From Neopestalotiopsis rosae (Eukaryota > Ascomycota > Sordariomycetes > Amphisphaeriales > Sporocadaceae): a stretch of 64,000 bases of DNA. A program made the translations under genes and the position numbers. Shown one piece after another: positions 1 through 11,167 of this stretch. The notes under the pieces were generated by a model. The model ran no database searches. It saw nothing but the letters and a program-made list of their open reading frames with translations, and was not told where the DNA came from. The number at the start of each line of letters is the position of its first letter. Position 1 is the first letter of the stretch. The stretch covers positions 6,324,001 through 6,388,000 of the forward strand of contig JALGAS010000003.1 in assembly GCA_023078685.1 (NCBI GenBank), written 5' to 3'.

Positions 1-1502
1 GCCACATTTATATATATAGGGCTCATATTAGTAAAGGCTTGCGAACATTATTGAGTTGTTGATAACAAAGCATTATTGAATCAATGCAGCTCAGCACAAT
101 GAACACAATGTGAATGTGTTGAGATGACAATGGCAAAAGCTGTACCGCAGTCACTCGACTTCTCGGATAATGAAACGCAGAAAACAATCTTAGTCTCCAG
201 GCAATGTCAGTCTGAAATACAGCAGATATTGTAAAGCTGAAATGTATGCCATAATCCACCGTTGATGATAAGGTGAATCGGATTCGAAATATACTCAAAA
301 ATGCGTCAGCCCCATAAATCTTTACTCACCTCGACAAGCTCACACCAAGTCACGAGAACGTGTGGTGCTAGATAGCTGAGCACTACACAACTTCACGAAT
401 TCATGGGAATCCAGACAGTGTCTGAACGTATTGATTAAACATTTAAGTACTGGTCGATGGATGTCAAGTATCGAAGAATTGTCACGATCGGTCTGTCACT
501 TGCGACATATTCAGTCCATAGTCATGTTATCCACTCGCACAAACTCACACACCTTTGCGCAAATCACTTCACTTCAAATGCCAAAAGAAAAAAACACATT
601 ATTTTGAGGCGGCCGGATTTCTCATTACCTCAACTGACGAGGGTTCAAGTCAGGGGAGCACATCCACTAGGGATGGCGTTTGTGGGAAAAAGACTAGCCA
701 TCTAGACTAAACTTCCATTTCCATCAACAACTGCCCGCTTTCACGATAGCGGGAACCATAAATGCAGGGGTTCGATTATCAACAATCTTGGTGTGGTGTT
801 TCTTTTGACACATAGGAGATGTCATGGCAGCGAAGAGGTGCGCGCCAGCCTGTGGTCCATTCGTATCCTCCACGCATGCCCAAAAAGGCGAAAGAGAGAG
901 CAATCCCGAGAAGGGTTATACTTCTTCCCAGTATATTGGGGGAAAAAACCCTGCTCATCGTGCTCCAACATCGCAACAATAAAAGCAACGCAGTCGAGAA
1001 AAAGACAAAACTTCTTCGGTATCGGTGTAAACTTTCCCAATCTTCTAACCGATGTTCTTTGTTCTTCCAATAAAGGAGAACAGTTGATTCGCGAAAAGTC
1101 AAATTCCGGTCCAAAGCCGGCCTTTCAAAAAATCAAAACCCAGCCCAAAAGATTCCAAGGGTTAAACAATGACAAATGTAGAGTTGCGATTCGGGTCATT
1201 AGAATAGGAGAGAGACATAGGCAATGAAGATAGCTTATGTATGTTCATGGCCCCTCTCTTCGCGAAATAGCTTTCATCAAATAGGTCGGCCAACCTCAGA
1301 AAAGAAGCGGAAGGGTTCCCAATCTGGTGAGCAAAATTCTGGGAGGAGATTGAGTTGGGGTTGAGAAACAGGCAAGAAATCATCATAGAACCTTCGTAAC
1401 AAAACTCCAATCCTCGCCAAGGTGAACGCCGTAAAAAGTCAAGGTTTCCCAAAGTGACCAGACATTTCGTCAAAAACACAATGAGCAGTCGTGTGTGTCC
1501 CT
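1..1502. other. Gene-poor left flank
   Basis: No coding region could be supported here. Open frames of up to about 144 codons occur on both strands around 780-1230, but they lack synonymous-codon bias, recognisable domains or a plausible exon chain. The 3' UTR of the BTB gene must lie at the right end of this stretch. Confidence 0.5.
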
Positions 1503-2345
1503 TCAGATGGTCTTGGGGGTCCGAGCATTGCTCATCTCCACCACATCGTCCAGGTGATTGCACATGGCGACGAACAGGTCAAAGAAAAGTTTACCGCCCC
1601 TTTCCATCTCCGCCTGCATGGTTCCGCTCCTCTTAAATGTCTTGCGACATCTGATGATCAAGGCGAGGTAATGAGCGCGGAGTCTCGAGTCGGAGTCCGG
1701 CGTGTTGTCATAGGCATATTGCGCCGAGCGCAGAATGGTGGAGACGTCGATTCCGCTCTGGAGGCCCTGCTTGCGCAGAGACAGACGCTTGAGCTCCTCG
1801 AGTCCGTACCTTTCAGCGGTGCAATATATGACGGTGTCCCTAAGGAGGTGTTGTCCCACGCTGGACATGTAGATTGTCGCCTCGACGGCCCCGCGGCCGC
1901 CTCCGTTTTCTGATGGTACCGGAGATCTTCCGGTGGCTGCCTTGGCGTCCTCAAGTTCCCAAGAGTTTCGGTGCTTGTTGTGAAGCAAGCGTGGGTAGTA
2001 GTCGCCCTTGTAGAGGTACTCAAGAACAGCCGAGAAGACCTCGGGTTCTTCGTCGGGAATGGAAATCCTCTTACTCTGCGCATCGAGGTATTGGTCACGG
2101 CAGACGCGCTCAAAGAACGGCGACTGGCACAGGACCTCCTCGTGCGCCGCAAACAGTCTTCCTTCTCGGCCCACGGTAAGAGTAACGATGGGCGAGCTGA
2201 GAGTCTTCTTCACGGGCATGCTCTCTTCAATAGACCGCTGCAATTTCGACAGCTTCTGGGGATCATTTCGAATAGTGTTGGACCTCTTCAGCCTCGACGC
2301 CTTGTCGACTCGGTCCTGGGTCCGGAACGAGCGCTTGCTGAACAT
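1503..2345 (-). CDS. BTB/POZ domain protein
   Basis: Intronless 280-residue protein. A BTB fold is recognisable at about residues 52-120: a core beta-strand, then the F-A-A-H-E-E-V-L and S-P-F-F segment, then an acidic linker and V-F-x-x-V-L-E-Y-L-Y-x-G-D-Y, the classic end of fungal BTB domains. The first 45 residues are basic and probably disordered. A 40-residue Gly/Pro-containing loop splits the BTB from a helical C-terminal half that contains a C-T-A-E-R-Y-G-L-E-E-L-K element, as in BACK-like extensions. An upstream in-frame ATG at 2420 exists, but the ATG at 2345 starts where family members normally start and has a cleaner context. BTB proteins of this type mediate dimerisation and may act as Cullin-3 adaptors or nuclear scaffolds; no partner domain is visible, so the role stays open. 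Confidence 0.85.
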   Translation of the reverse strand: MFSKRSFRTQDRVDKASRLKRSNTIRNDPQKLSKLQRSIEESMPVKKTLSSPIVTLTVGREGRLFAAHEEVLCQSPFFERVCRDQYLDAQSKRISIPDEEPEVFSAVLEYLYKGDYYPRLLHNKHRNSWELEDAKAATGRSPVPSENGGGRGAVEATIYMSSVGQHLLRDTVIYCTAERYGLEELKRLSLRKQGLQSGIDVSTILRSAQYAYDNTPDSDSRLRAHYLALIIRCRKTFKRSGTMQAEMERGGKLFFDLFVAMCNHLDDVVEMSNARTPKTI

Positions 2346-3336
2346 GGCGGCGGTGGATGAGTGTAGTAGTTGAAGAAATCGAGACGTTATTACTTTGAAA
2401 TGACGGTGAACTGAAAACAAGAGAAAAAACGCTCAAAAAAAGCCAGACAGTCAAGAGAGTTAGACCGTCCCTCGTTTTTTAATTTGGTTTCTTCCTGGTT
2501 TCGGTGCAAATTCAAGAGAGCGACGAAAAGAGTGTATAGTCGATGATTCGGAAGAGGATTCCGCTAAAGAGTGAAGGTGAGTTGATTGACACACAAATGA
2601 TTGACACGGGTCCGTGCGGTATATTCCAGAAATCGGTTCGGAGGTGAACGAATGACGCTGGAGATATCCTTGGAGGTACTTTGCGACCCTGATGGTTGTG
2701 GTGGGGGAGGGAGAACAAAAGGGAAGAAGGTGAGAATTGGAGGGGATGGACTCTGATATTTATAAGGCGGCGCGCAGTCAGGGATCTAACCAGGATTGTT
2801 TTACTCTACCATTGAAGCGCAGGCTGGGGGGCGGGATGAAAGATGCCAAGACTCTTCGTGATTCGCCCTTGTCGTGCTACACCATCGCCTATCTGCCGCG
2901 TGAATTCTGGTGAATTGTCTCTGCAGGCAGGCACCAGCGGCGGCAGCCCTACACACCATGCTCGTCAGGCTCCCTGGAGCCTTGCGAGATGTGCATGTAT
3001 AGTACTTCATGTTTGGTGTTGAGAGGCAATGCTCTTGTTGACTACTGGTGAGGTACCCAAGCACCACTGGCAATGAGTACATACCCATTTCTTCCTCTGT
3101 ACGCGGCCTTTACACGACAAGTGTCCGATGATCGACTGGCCTGCTAGGTAGTGGGACAGAAGTCGAATGGCGTCAATTGATAATGTTATGAACATGAATG
3201 GAGCGCCTAGCGATGGGAGGCACTTTTTCACGCCAATATGATCTCACCGACGTGGATACTTCTGGACAGGTAGGGCATGATCCGAGGATATCTACGGTGA
3301 GGTAGCTTGGGCGGTCAAGTCATTAAAGGGGGCCTA
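2346..3336. other. Intergenic, upstream of BTB gene
   Basis: Promoter and leader of the BTB gene on the minus strand, followed by roughly 800 bp where only short uninformative frames occur. I see nothing else in it. Confidence 0.5.
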
Positions 3337-3812
3337 TCACTCTGGATCCATGGTGAGATAGAGCAGGCCGTACGGAAGATACATCAATCGAGGTCTGGTC
3401 AATAATGTCTGTATGAGCATACAATGTTGACAACTCATACCTGAAAAACCTGCGGTGCCATAGCATGAGCATGCACTGCCTCCAGACCCAGCCAGACAAT
3501 TAAGAATGTCCAGGGTCCTGTGGGCAGAAACCCAATGAGGTGGCGCTTAGTTGGATAAGGTTTTGGCCAATTGAACAGCGCAGCGCTATAGTGCCGGGCT
3601 ATCAGCACCAAAAACAGCTGGGAGACCTCTTCCAAAATCCAATGAGCGAATTGGGCAACCATTGATACCCAGGCCAGGCGTCTGAGCAGGCTACGTCATC
3701 TGAAGCGAGATGGTGCTTTTGGCTGGTGGTTGGGCTGTCAATATTTGAATGATCTTTCGTACCTAGCTCGTGGGGAACAACAGGGATGTCGTATGCTATG
3801 ATCCAGGTCCAT
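3337..3812 (-). CDS. Candidate small membrane protein (weak)
   Basis: This is a tentative three-exon model: 3763..3812, 3441..3690 and 3337..3408, giving 123 residues. It rests on phase-compatible GT/AG junctions (donors GTACGA and GTATGAG, acceptors GTAG and ACAG) and on three hydrophobic stretches: one containing SQLFLVLIA, one around GPWTFLIVWLGLE, and a C-terminal one around YLPYGLLYLTM. If the first exon is wrong, an ATG at 3662 still gives 97 residues. No family was recognised. It could be a relic of a larger membrane protein or chance open frame; codon choice does not show the GC3 bias of neighbouring strong genes. No function is proposed. Confidence 0.25.
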
Positions 3813-4396
3813 ATTCTAGTATATGGTCTAATCAAGGTACCCTCTGCATGCACATTAGGCCGTCAACTAGATTACGTGCCCAGCGCTCCGGCATCCCAAA
3901 GCTGATGATTCAGACCGCGGCTGCGTGCGATACCTGTCGGTCCGGAATTTAATGCTTTAGTTAGCCAGTCATATTCCGTGTTTCTTTTTTTTTATCATAA
4001 CCACTGGCTGATGAGTTGTTGATTCGAACAAGTATTTACATAAACGGTACAATACTACCTAGGTTCAACGAAGCGTTTTAAGTTTGGTCATAGACAATGA
4101 TGACTCCGTCTCAATCGACAGGACGGACACTCATACAAGTAGATAATTGCAATCATTCTCGGTATATTTTCACGCCCTGATTCAGCACCAATCGAAGTTG
4201 CACCATGAGAAGTATCTCCAAGGATACAATCTACACCTCAGAACGATCAATTTAAGCTTAATGGGTGTCCACAGGTCTTGCATTTCACCCTCCATTCCCA
4301 TCTTTCTTCACCAGGTACCAACATGACGCATTACCATCAAGTAAAACCGGGATTGCAATACACAGACTGCGTAGAAAGGGTCACTGTTGTTCGCTC
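3813..4396. other. Intergenic spacer
   Basis: AT-rich spacer between the weak membrane-protein candidate and the 3' end of the FAR-17a/AIG1-like gene. No additional gene or repeat is seen. Confidence 0.5.
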
Positions 4397-5634
4397 TCAA
4401 TTGTGTGCAGTCATGCTCTCTCGCATGGCAATCAAGCCATACATGTACGAGAAGACTGGAATTACTGGTCAACGTGCAATTCGTGATACCATTGGTCCTT
4501 GGGGCACTTACTTCCGGGTGTCGAAGTGACAAATGCCAGGCATGCAGCAACTACAGCCTCCGGCACGTTCCCCATCTTGGCGGGATCCAAGAAGAAGAGA
4601 CCCGAGTGACCGGTGATGAGTCTACCGAATCCGGCCCAGGCAAGATATACGCAGCTGGCGAGTACAACACCAGCGACGTGTCCAGCGACGGGCTACCAAT
4701 CAGTGCGTCAAAAATGAAGACTTTAGTAGGTTTGTTCTCAATTACTCACAGTCGGACGCCTGATGCTGTTGAAGAACATCACCTCAGCCAGGGCAACGAT
4801 GGAGGTGACCGACCAAACGTTGATGATGCTGAAAGCCTTGATTGCGCCTTCTTCGAAAAGCCCCTTTTCTGCACTTTGTATCAGTACAGTGCCATGGTAA
4901 TGTTGGAGAAGAATCACGATGACACTTACCCGGATCAAAGGCGAGTACGGTCTGATTCTGTGGCGGTTCCTGAGGTCGCGAAAAGGTGGGTGCCGCGAAA
5001 CCGCCGTTTCCAGTTGGTACGAGCACAGCCCAGTACAGGATGGTATTGGTAAAGGTGAAGACATGAGTAACAACATAGAATAAGCTGAAGAAGAATCGCC
5101 TCCGAGAGCTTTCGACACGACTAGGAGGGGACATCAACGTGATAATCTTGTTGCGCAGCCGTGGCCAACGACCCTCGGGCGCCTCATCGTGGACAGGCTC
5201 GGAGACTAGAGAGTGCATGATTGTCCAGATCTGTTGACCGCCATCAGCATCTAACATCGACAGTCTGATAGCAGCCTGGCCTCCAAGAAACTCACTGTGA
5301 CCTGAATATTGTATGCGAGAAGCATGGCGAAAGTGACGCTAGAAAATTGAAAGGGAATGCGCCAGTTTGTGTGGCTGTCCTTGCTTTCCATCTTGTACTG
5401 TATAGATACACCGGCTACTGCATTGAGATAGACAGTAATGAACAGACGGATAATCGTAAGGATCTTGGGACTGATTATGCGCCATGACGAGTGGCAAGCT
5501 CTTAGATAGATGTTCTGTGAACGTTAGTAAAGAAAATTGAAGATCGTTTGCTGTATGTATTCCAGACGATCACATACATGACTGTCGGGTTGGGAAGTCG
5601 CCGGGCGAGGCATCAATGGCGTTGTCTCCGACAT
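4397..5634 (-). CDS. FAR-17a/AIG1-like multipass membrane protein
   Basis: Six exons (5578..5634, 5296..5514, 4930..5230, 4750..4868, 4512..4692, 4397..4455) join in phase to a 311-residue protein. Several hydrophobic segments are clear: one around residues 40-50, one ending in YNIQ, FYVVTHVFTFTNTILYW (about 143-159), a helix ending in EVMFFNSIRR, VAGVVLASCVYLAW, and a C-terminal YMYGLIAMRE. The G-R-L-I-T-G-H-x-G-L-F-F-L-D-P block and the terminal Y-G-L-I-x-M-R-E are typical of fungal members. Human AIG1 and ADTRP hydrolyse fatty-acid esters of hydroxy fatty acids using an intramembrane Thr and His. Here Thr151 fits the Thr, but Trp211 sits at the spacing expected for the His. The N-terminus is an 18-residue soluble leader encoded by exon 1. 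Location is probably ER or another endomembrane (inference). Confidence 0.8.
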
Positions 5635-6441
5635 GTCAGCGAGCGGTACAAGTCGAATGCCTACGATGAACGAGAATGTATAGGTAAGATTAAACTGTTT
5701 CTAGGAATGTTTTGTAGGGAATGTAGGGGTCCTGCACTAGGAGCGGTCAAATCAATAATGAGGACTGAAGAGAAGAGTGACGCAACAGACAGGCGAAGGC
5801 AGATAGGGAAGACAGGCGCTTGGATGCGGTTGCGAGATCAAGAGAACAAGCCAACAGCTCAAGCTGCGAACAGCGGAAAGTCGTTTCCATCATGTTTCCA
5901 CCATTGGAAGGAAGAAGGCGCAAGATGCGGTGGGCAAGCACACCGAACTGAAGGCAAGAGCACTCAACATATATAACATTCAGAATCACCAGCACTAGAT
6001 GTAAGTCATGACGAGCAGGTGCTTGTAGAAGGTGCCTCCCTCGAAAGATTCATAGCCGGAAGCCAAAGCTGGCCAGCTGACCTCTCAAGGGCTGTAAATA
6101 CTTCCTCGTTAATGATTTTTGAGACCTGTAGCCAGCCTTGAATGAGGAATAATATATCCACAGCCTTGTTCCTATTATGCGACCAAGCTGGTAATCGCTG
6201 CTAGATAACGAATTTGAATTTCAGACTGCCACACATATTGCTGTTCATTAGGTGTCCATTGAAATACGAACACGAATGTCAATCGTCAAAAAGAAAATTA
6301 AAGAATTGGCCAACCACGTGCATCACACATCGTCTGGCTGGCTGCTCTTGACTCTTGCAATTGAATGGTGGGTATCTCGACTATCATAGTCTCTTCTGGA
6401 TTCGAAGGCCGCGGCGCTCTCCATCAATCAATGGCTTTCTC
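5635..6441. other. Intergenic, upstream of AIG1-like gene
   Basis: Holds the promoter of the minus-strand AIG1-like gene and the 3' UTR of SEC11. A 142-codon plus-strand frame overlaps it and the first exon but lacks coding character. Nothing else is seen. Confidence 0.5.
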
Positions 6442-7048
6442 TTATTCCCTTTGTAATACAACTAACAATCCCATTATGCCTAGCATGACCGTCTTCAACC
6501 ACGGGTGTTCGCTGAGCATAATTGTCACGTACCCCACAAACGGAATGTACGCGAATACGCTGCCAATGATGTCTTGTCGCTCGAGGTAGTCTTGTCCTAA
6601 TGCGTAGAGTTCCGTGTCGTCGGCGGCATTGTTGTCACCCTTGGTGAGAAGCTTCGCGTGCTCGCCCGTCCCAAACTTGCGAACAATTCGGTGGACAATC
6701 GGAATATCCTTGTCCTTGACATTGTACACGACAACTTCTCCCACGTCTGTCTCGGCGACAAGATTGCGATTCCAGAGAAACAGCAGATCGCCGCGCTGGA
6801 AGGCTGGTTCCATGGACCCGGAAAGAACGACGACTATGGGACTGGGAGAGTCGGAGACGATGGAGAGACCTTTCCACATCTATGTAAGACAGGGGGCGCA
6901 CATGTCAGCAAGATATTCCCAACTCAATAGTCCCTGCTTCTGTGAAGAACGTCTTCTACCAACGTACCATGAATGCCGTCGAGAGAATGAGGCCAAAGTT
7001 CAGCAGCTGGGCGGCCATCTGCCGGGGGTTTTGCAGACCGGACACCAT
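6442..7048 (-). CDS. SEC11: Signal peptidase complex catalytic subunit SEC11
   Basis: Two exons (6968..7048 and 6442..6879) separated by an 88-bp intron in phase 0 give 172 residues, a typical length for fungal Sec11. Family hallmarks are intact. The N-terminal segment [13 protein letters not shown] precedes the membrane anchor. The nucleophile box S-G-S-M-E-P carries catalytic Ser at about residue 47, H-R-I-V supplies the catalytic His, and the K-G-D-N-N and A-D-D block supplies the acidic residues. The C-terminal hydrophobic tail ends in LLVVLQRE. Sec11 is an ER membrane protein that removes signal peptides from proteins entering the secretory pathway. The second exon also opens with ATG, so skipping exon 1 would lose only the N-terminal anchor. 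Identification is firm. Confidence 0.96.
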
Positions 7049-7961
7049 TTTGGCTGGTCGATCGTTCGTGCGTGACAAAGAAAAGAGGAGTATCTCGTCG
7101 TATATAGGCAGTCCAAGTCCTGGTATTTGTGCGAAACTCGCTGGTGGTCAGTCGAGAATTTAAGCTGGAACGCTGGGCGATCGCGACAAGCTGACAGCTG
7201 TTTCTTGGGGGTGAGGTTAGGTGTCCTCAAAGCTCCAGGGTTCAATGCTTGACGATTTAGCGACCAGAGCTCTAGGTCAAGTTGCCGACAGGGGTTACCT
7301 AATGCGCCCTGGCACCTACCGGTCGGTACTATGATACTGCCTTAAGGTGGATGCGGCTGTTAAAGTGGGACCAGATGCTTGTGTGCTCTGACTTCTCACT
7401 CAAGCTTGGAAGATAGATGATGCAGGTATGTATCTGGTTGTGATGGTCATTCCCAGACTTATCACGAGTGAGACCAAGCACCAGCATTACGCTGACCTTT
7501 ACTTTAATTTCACCATTAACGAGAAAACAATGGCAACAATTGGATTTCGCATTGAAAATTGAAAGTTCAAGAAGACCGCAAAGCCACGGAACTCAGCCGA
7601 GAAGGAATAGCGTCGTCAGTGCAACGTGAGTCTGAAATTGCCTATAGCACAATCTTTTCTAAACACAACAGTACCCTTGTAGACTATAGTCATCAGTTTA
7701 TTTGCTGATGTGTGCCTTTACCGACTCGCCGACCGCGTCATGAAAGCCTGTGTGGTTGGTGGATAGTATCGCCACAACAGAATCTTCTTTGGTTGATAGA
7801 CAATGAGCAGGCATAATGCCGCAGTGGTACTCCGTCAGTATCACCAAGAATCTGCAAGTCACTGAGCATAGATACTCCTGATGAAATCATACTCTGCCTG
7901 GAATTGCAATCTTCTGCGTGGTAAAGGTGGATCTGGTAATTCTCAGGTTCGTAGTCAGTAG
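7049..7961. other. Intergenic, SEC11 promoter and CWF19 3' side
   Basis: About 900 bp with short frames only. The SEC11 promoter lies at the left, and the 3' UTR of the minus-strand splicing-factor gene at the right. No further feature is seen. Confidence 0.5.
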
Positions 7962-10103
7962 CTAACTATCCGAGAGGACACGAGTCCAGTCAAATTTGTT
8001 CCAGCGCTTCTTAAAGGTATCAGCTCTGCTGTCATCCTTACGCCAACGACCCTGTTTCTTGATCACGTCCGGCATGACATCCAACATTCCTCCCAGAATC
8101 TCGCGTGCGAATAGATCACCCTTGGGCCAGCGATTCGCGTCTTCCACCACGTGGCCTAGGCCGCCATCCAACGTGAACCATGCATGAAAATACGGCATTT
8201 CCTTAGCGATGGATCGCCTGAATGCTAATTTTCCCTGCCCATTTCTTGCCTTGGCTCCAGTGTCAATGATCTTTTTGTGTTGGGACCATTCCTCATCAGC
8301 CGAGAGCATGGCTTCTTTGAAAAAAGCTGGTGCCGTATCACCTTGTTCGTAGGGAATAGGAACCGCTTGCATGGCGGCATGCATGTGCCGTTGAGGTGCT
8401 GCGGCGTTCTCGTAAAAGACAACCTCGCGGCCTTGATCATGGTACATGCGCGTCAGGCATTTCATGAAATTGCGAATCTCCTCCCATTCATCGTCGTCGC
8501 ACTCTAGCAGGTTGGTTCGATGCTGGATGGGAACTATCACTGCTCCTCCTTCAGCTAGTTCTGGCTCTGTGGGCAAGGTGAGATAGACACGAGTAGCCAA
8601 TGAGATCATGGGCGCGACTGGCAACTGATTTTTGTCTTCGTGGTGGCAAAGCTGGCATCGGTCAAGGATGCTGTTGATTTTCTGGTATTCGTTGACGGCG
8701 GTGTTTCGGAGATTGATTTCTGACTTTTGGATGCGCTTGGCGAGCTTTTCCGCATTCTCGTCCATATAGTCGAGGTCATTGTCAAATTTGCCATCTTTGG
8801 CAATACGTTCGGCGAGCCGAAGGCCCTCGCCTCCGCGTTGGCCTCGAGTTCGACGCTCTTCTCGTACCATGTCCTCAATGGTCATCTCGTCGTTCTCTTG
8901 CATATGACCCCTTTCGCGGCCCCGCTTGTTTTCCACCGCCTTGGCCTCGTTTCTGGTACCAGCCAGCATGCGATTGTCCATGACACCAAGGACAACGTCA
9001 CCGGAGCCTTGAGCGGCAAAGGCAGCAGCAGCCTCATTATACTCTGCCTCGAGTTTTGCAGCATCTGGTGCTTTCCTCAGTTTTGCCTTCATCATCTGTG
9101 CCCGCAACTTATTGAGCCCGGTTTGGTCGACTGTCGCGGTAGCTGATCTGGTAGCGTCATCTGGAATGACAGTACCTTGTTCGAGATCTCCCTGCGCCAT
9201 ACTTGGTTCTTGTCTGGATTCGTGAACACCTGCACCCAGCTTTCGTTCTTGGAATAACTCCCCACTAGGCTTTTCCTTGCCCACGTAGCCTTTGCCATAT
9301 GTTTTGCGACGGTCTAGCTCTATCTTTTCTTCTCTGGCGTCGTCAAAATCTCGAAGGCTTCCAAACCTCTCCACTGCCACCTCATCCACAGACCGGCCAC
9401 TTTTTTCCGCCATAGTATATACGCCCCTGAGTTTTGTCATTCGCCATTGGCTGCCATCATCTCCAAAAGTATAGCTCACAGCGTGCTGTGCAGGCCGTTC
9501 TAAATCATCGAGTTGTTTTCCTTGATTGAGGTGTTGCAGCTCATTGGCATTGACCTCTCTAGAGTGAATGGCACGCGCCGGCTCTCTCGATGGCGGTGGG
9601 GTCTTTTCACGCTTCGCTCCTCTCTGCGTAAAGTCAACGCCGAGTGCTGACGGGTCTGTCATCCAGTCATCACGAGCTAGCTTCTGAGGTTTTGCGCCGG
9701 CGGCAGAAACCTCCTCATCAGGCAAAGGAAGGTCTGCTTTGGGGTCAGATTCCTTCATGTAGTCCCGCTGTCGAGGCGATCGTGCGCCATCCTCCCTGTG
9801 GCGATCCTTGTCGTCTCGGTGACGGCGATGGTGCCGCCGATGCTCTTCCTTTGGGTCCTCTTCGTCGTCCCTAGAATGCCTCGATCGCTTGTGGCGATGA
9901 TCATCTTCATGCCTGTCCTGATCGCGCTCCCTGGAGCGATGGCGGCGGTGTCGGTGTCGGTCGTGGTGGCCAGAATGGTCATCTTCGCGGTCGTGGGACC
10001 TCTCTCTACGATGGCGGTGCTTGCGACTAGCGCGATCTTCAGTCCGCTCTCGTTCTGCCTTTTCTGCCGCTAGTGACTTTTCAAACTCGTCGAGGCCGTC
10101 CAT
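7962..10103 (-). CDS. CWF19-like splicing factor (CwfJ family)
   Basis: Single-exon gene for 713 residues. Residues 1-130 are an Arg/His/Asp/Glu-rich, RS-like disordered tract. The middle is charged and helical, with repeats of basic and acidic residues and a stretch around GLRLAERIAKDGKFDNDLDYMDE. The C-terminal 240 residues carry both CwfJ domains. The first opens with C-Q-L-C-H-H, a likely zinc site, and contains the HIT-like R-H-M-H-A-A-M-Q-A-V-P histidine strand. The second contains the Y-F-H-A-W-F and W-P-K-G-D-L-F-A-R-E-I-L-G-G-M motifs and ends near W-N-x-F-D-W-T. Homologues (S. pombe Cwf19, human CWF19L2, yeast Drn1 more distantly) associate with late spliceosomes and intron-lariat turnover. 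It is divergent from BRF1, sharing a 1.06-kb intergenic promoter. The start is the first ATG of the frame. Confidence 0.93.
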   Translation of the reverse strand: MDGLDEFEKSLAAEKAERERTEDRASRKHRHRRERSHDREDDHSGHHDRHRHRRHRSRERDQDRHEDDHRHKRSRHSRDDEEDPKEEHRRHHRRHRDDKDRHREDGARSPRQRDYMKESDPKADLPLPDEEVSAAGAKPQKLARDDWMTDPSALGVDFTQRGAKREKTPPPSREPARAIHSREVNANELQHLNQGKQLDDLERPAQHAVSYTFGDDGSQWRMTKLRGVYTMAEKSGRSVDEVAVERFGSLRDFDDAREEKIELDRRKTYGKGYVGKEKPSGELFQERKLGAGVHESRQEPSMAQGDLEQGTVIPDDATRSATATVDQTGLNKLRAQMMKAKLRKAPDAAKLEAEYNEAAAAFAAQGSGDVVLGVMDNRMLAGTRNEAKAVENKRGRERGHMQENDEMTIEDMVREERRTRGQRGGEGLRLAERIAKDGKFDNDLDYMDENAEKLAKRIQKSEINLRNTAVNEYQKINSILDRCQLCHHEDKNQLPVAPMISLATRVYLTLPTEPELAEGGAVIVPIQHRTNLLECDDDEWEEIRNFMKCLTRMYHDQGREVVFYENAAAPQRHMHAAMQAVPIPYEQGDTAPAFFKEAMLSADEEWSQHKKIIDTGAKARNGQGKLAFRRSIAKEMPYFHAWFTLDGGLGHVVEDANRWPKGDLFAREILGGMLDVMPDVIKKQGRWRKDDSRADTFKKRWNKFDWTRVLSDS

Positions 10104-11167
10104 ACTGGGATAGCGATTGGGGTCCAGGCACGCAGCCTGCGATCGGTGCGGAAAATGTAAAGTATTTTGAACTGAAAATCAAGCTCCAGTTTGGATGGAC
10201 CAGAAAGAATACCGATGCAGCTATGACGGAATTTGAGCTACAGCTTTCACGCACTAGGTTAGTGGAGACCAGTACAAATGTGTCTCACCTACTGGCTCAA
10301 TTTTAGCGTCTCCAAGTAGGCGGCAGCCAGCTACAGGTGTATCGCACCCTCCTTACACAGGCCATGGGCAGCGCTGCTGTCATGTCATGTTGACTGCCTT
10401 TTACCATTGGAGCTCAAGAGCTACCAAATTTCATACACATGCCCGGCGCAAGGAAGGGATGAAAGTACCTCATCTTGTGCGCATATTAGTGCTACACTGA
10501 TCTTTCGCTCCGCCAATGAAGCGTTAATGGGGTCTTTGCCTGTTTTTAGTTACCTTCTTGATGGGGAGGAGTTTGGAAGGTATTAAGAAGGTATTAAAAA
10601 AAAAAAGAAGAAATCGTGGCCAACCCGTGTATTCGAACCTCGAACCTCGACGAGCTTGGTGTACACCAGTAGGGCGGGGAACTGCAGCCAATTTTCTGCT
10701 CGTTGCCTTCGGCGTGCTAAAATTCGTTCCGCAACAACCAAATTCAAGAAAGTTCCCCCACCTGCCCACTGCGCCATCAAACCCGCAAATTGATTCTCCT
10801 GCCTCCAGACTCGCCCTTCCCCACCATCAATTTTCGCATCCATTTTTGCAAATCACCCAACACCACTGACCATCACAGCCGATACTGACCACTTGCACGC
10901 CTTACTTTCTATGGTATACCGGACACCATACCATCACTTACAAGCTTTGGTGCATCGAATTTATTCATAGGAATTCGTTTACGACAGGTCTCTCGGGATC
11001 GAGTCGCGCACAAGTCGCCAAAGCACCCCCATTACTTGACAGCAGATCTTCTCTTTTTGCCCTTGCTCACATACCCCGTGTCGCATCAGACAATCATTTA
11101 CTGCACTACGGCCACCCCTAACTCCGGCTGCCCGCGACAGGCTTCAACTGTCCTACCGTAGGCAGCC
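10104..11167. promoter_or_regulatory. Divergent CWF19-BRF1 intergenic region
   Basis: The 1,064-bp region drives two genes of the basic expression machinery in opposite directions. The last 300 bp before the BRF1 start are C/T-rich with frequent CACC/CCAC words, as is common in fungal leaders. No certain binding site can be named. A purine run near 10595-10612 sits in the middle. Confidence 0.5.

Noticed and set aside
625..665. GGTTCAAGTC resembling a tRNA T-arm on the plus strand
   Set aside because: Flanking sequence cannot form the T-stem beyond one pair and no cloverleaf fits.
793..1227. 144-codon plus-strand frame
   Set aside because: Overlapped by frames on both strands, with no codon bias, domain, or plausible exon partners.
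10615..10690. tRNA-like T-loop word (TTCGAACC) suggesting a minus-strand tRNA
   Set aside because: The bases flanking the loop do not pair into a five-base stem, the invariant G53-C61 pair is missing, and no acceptor stem could be built.
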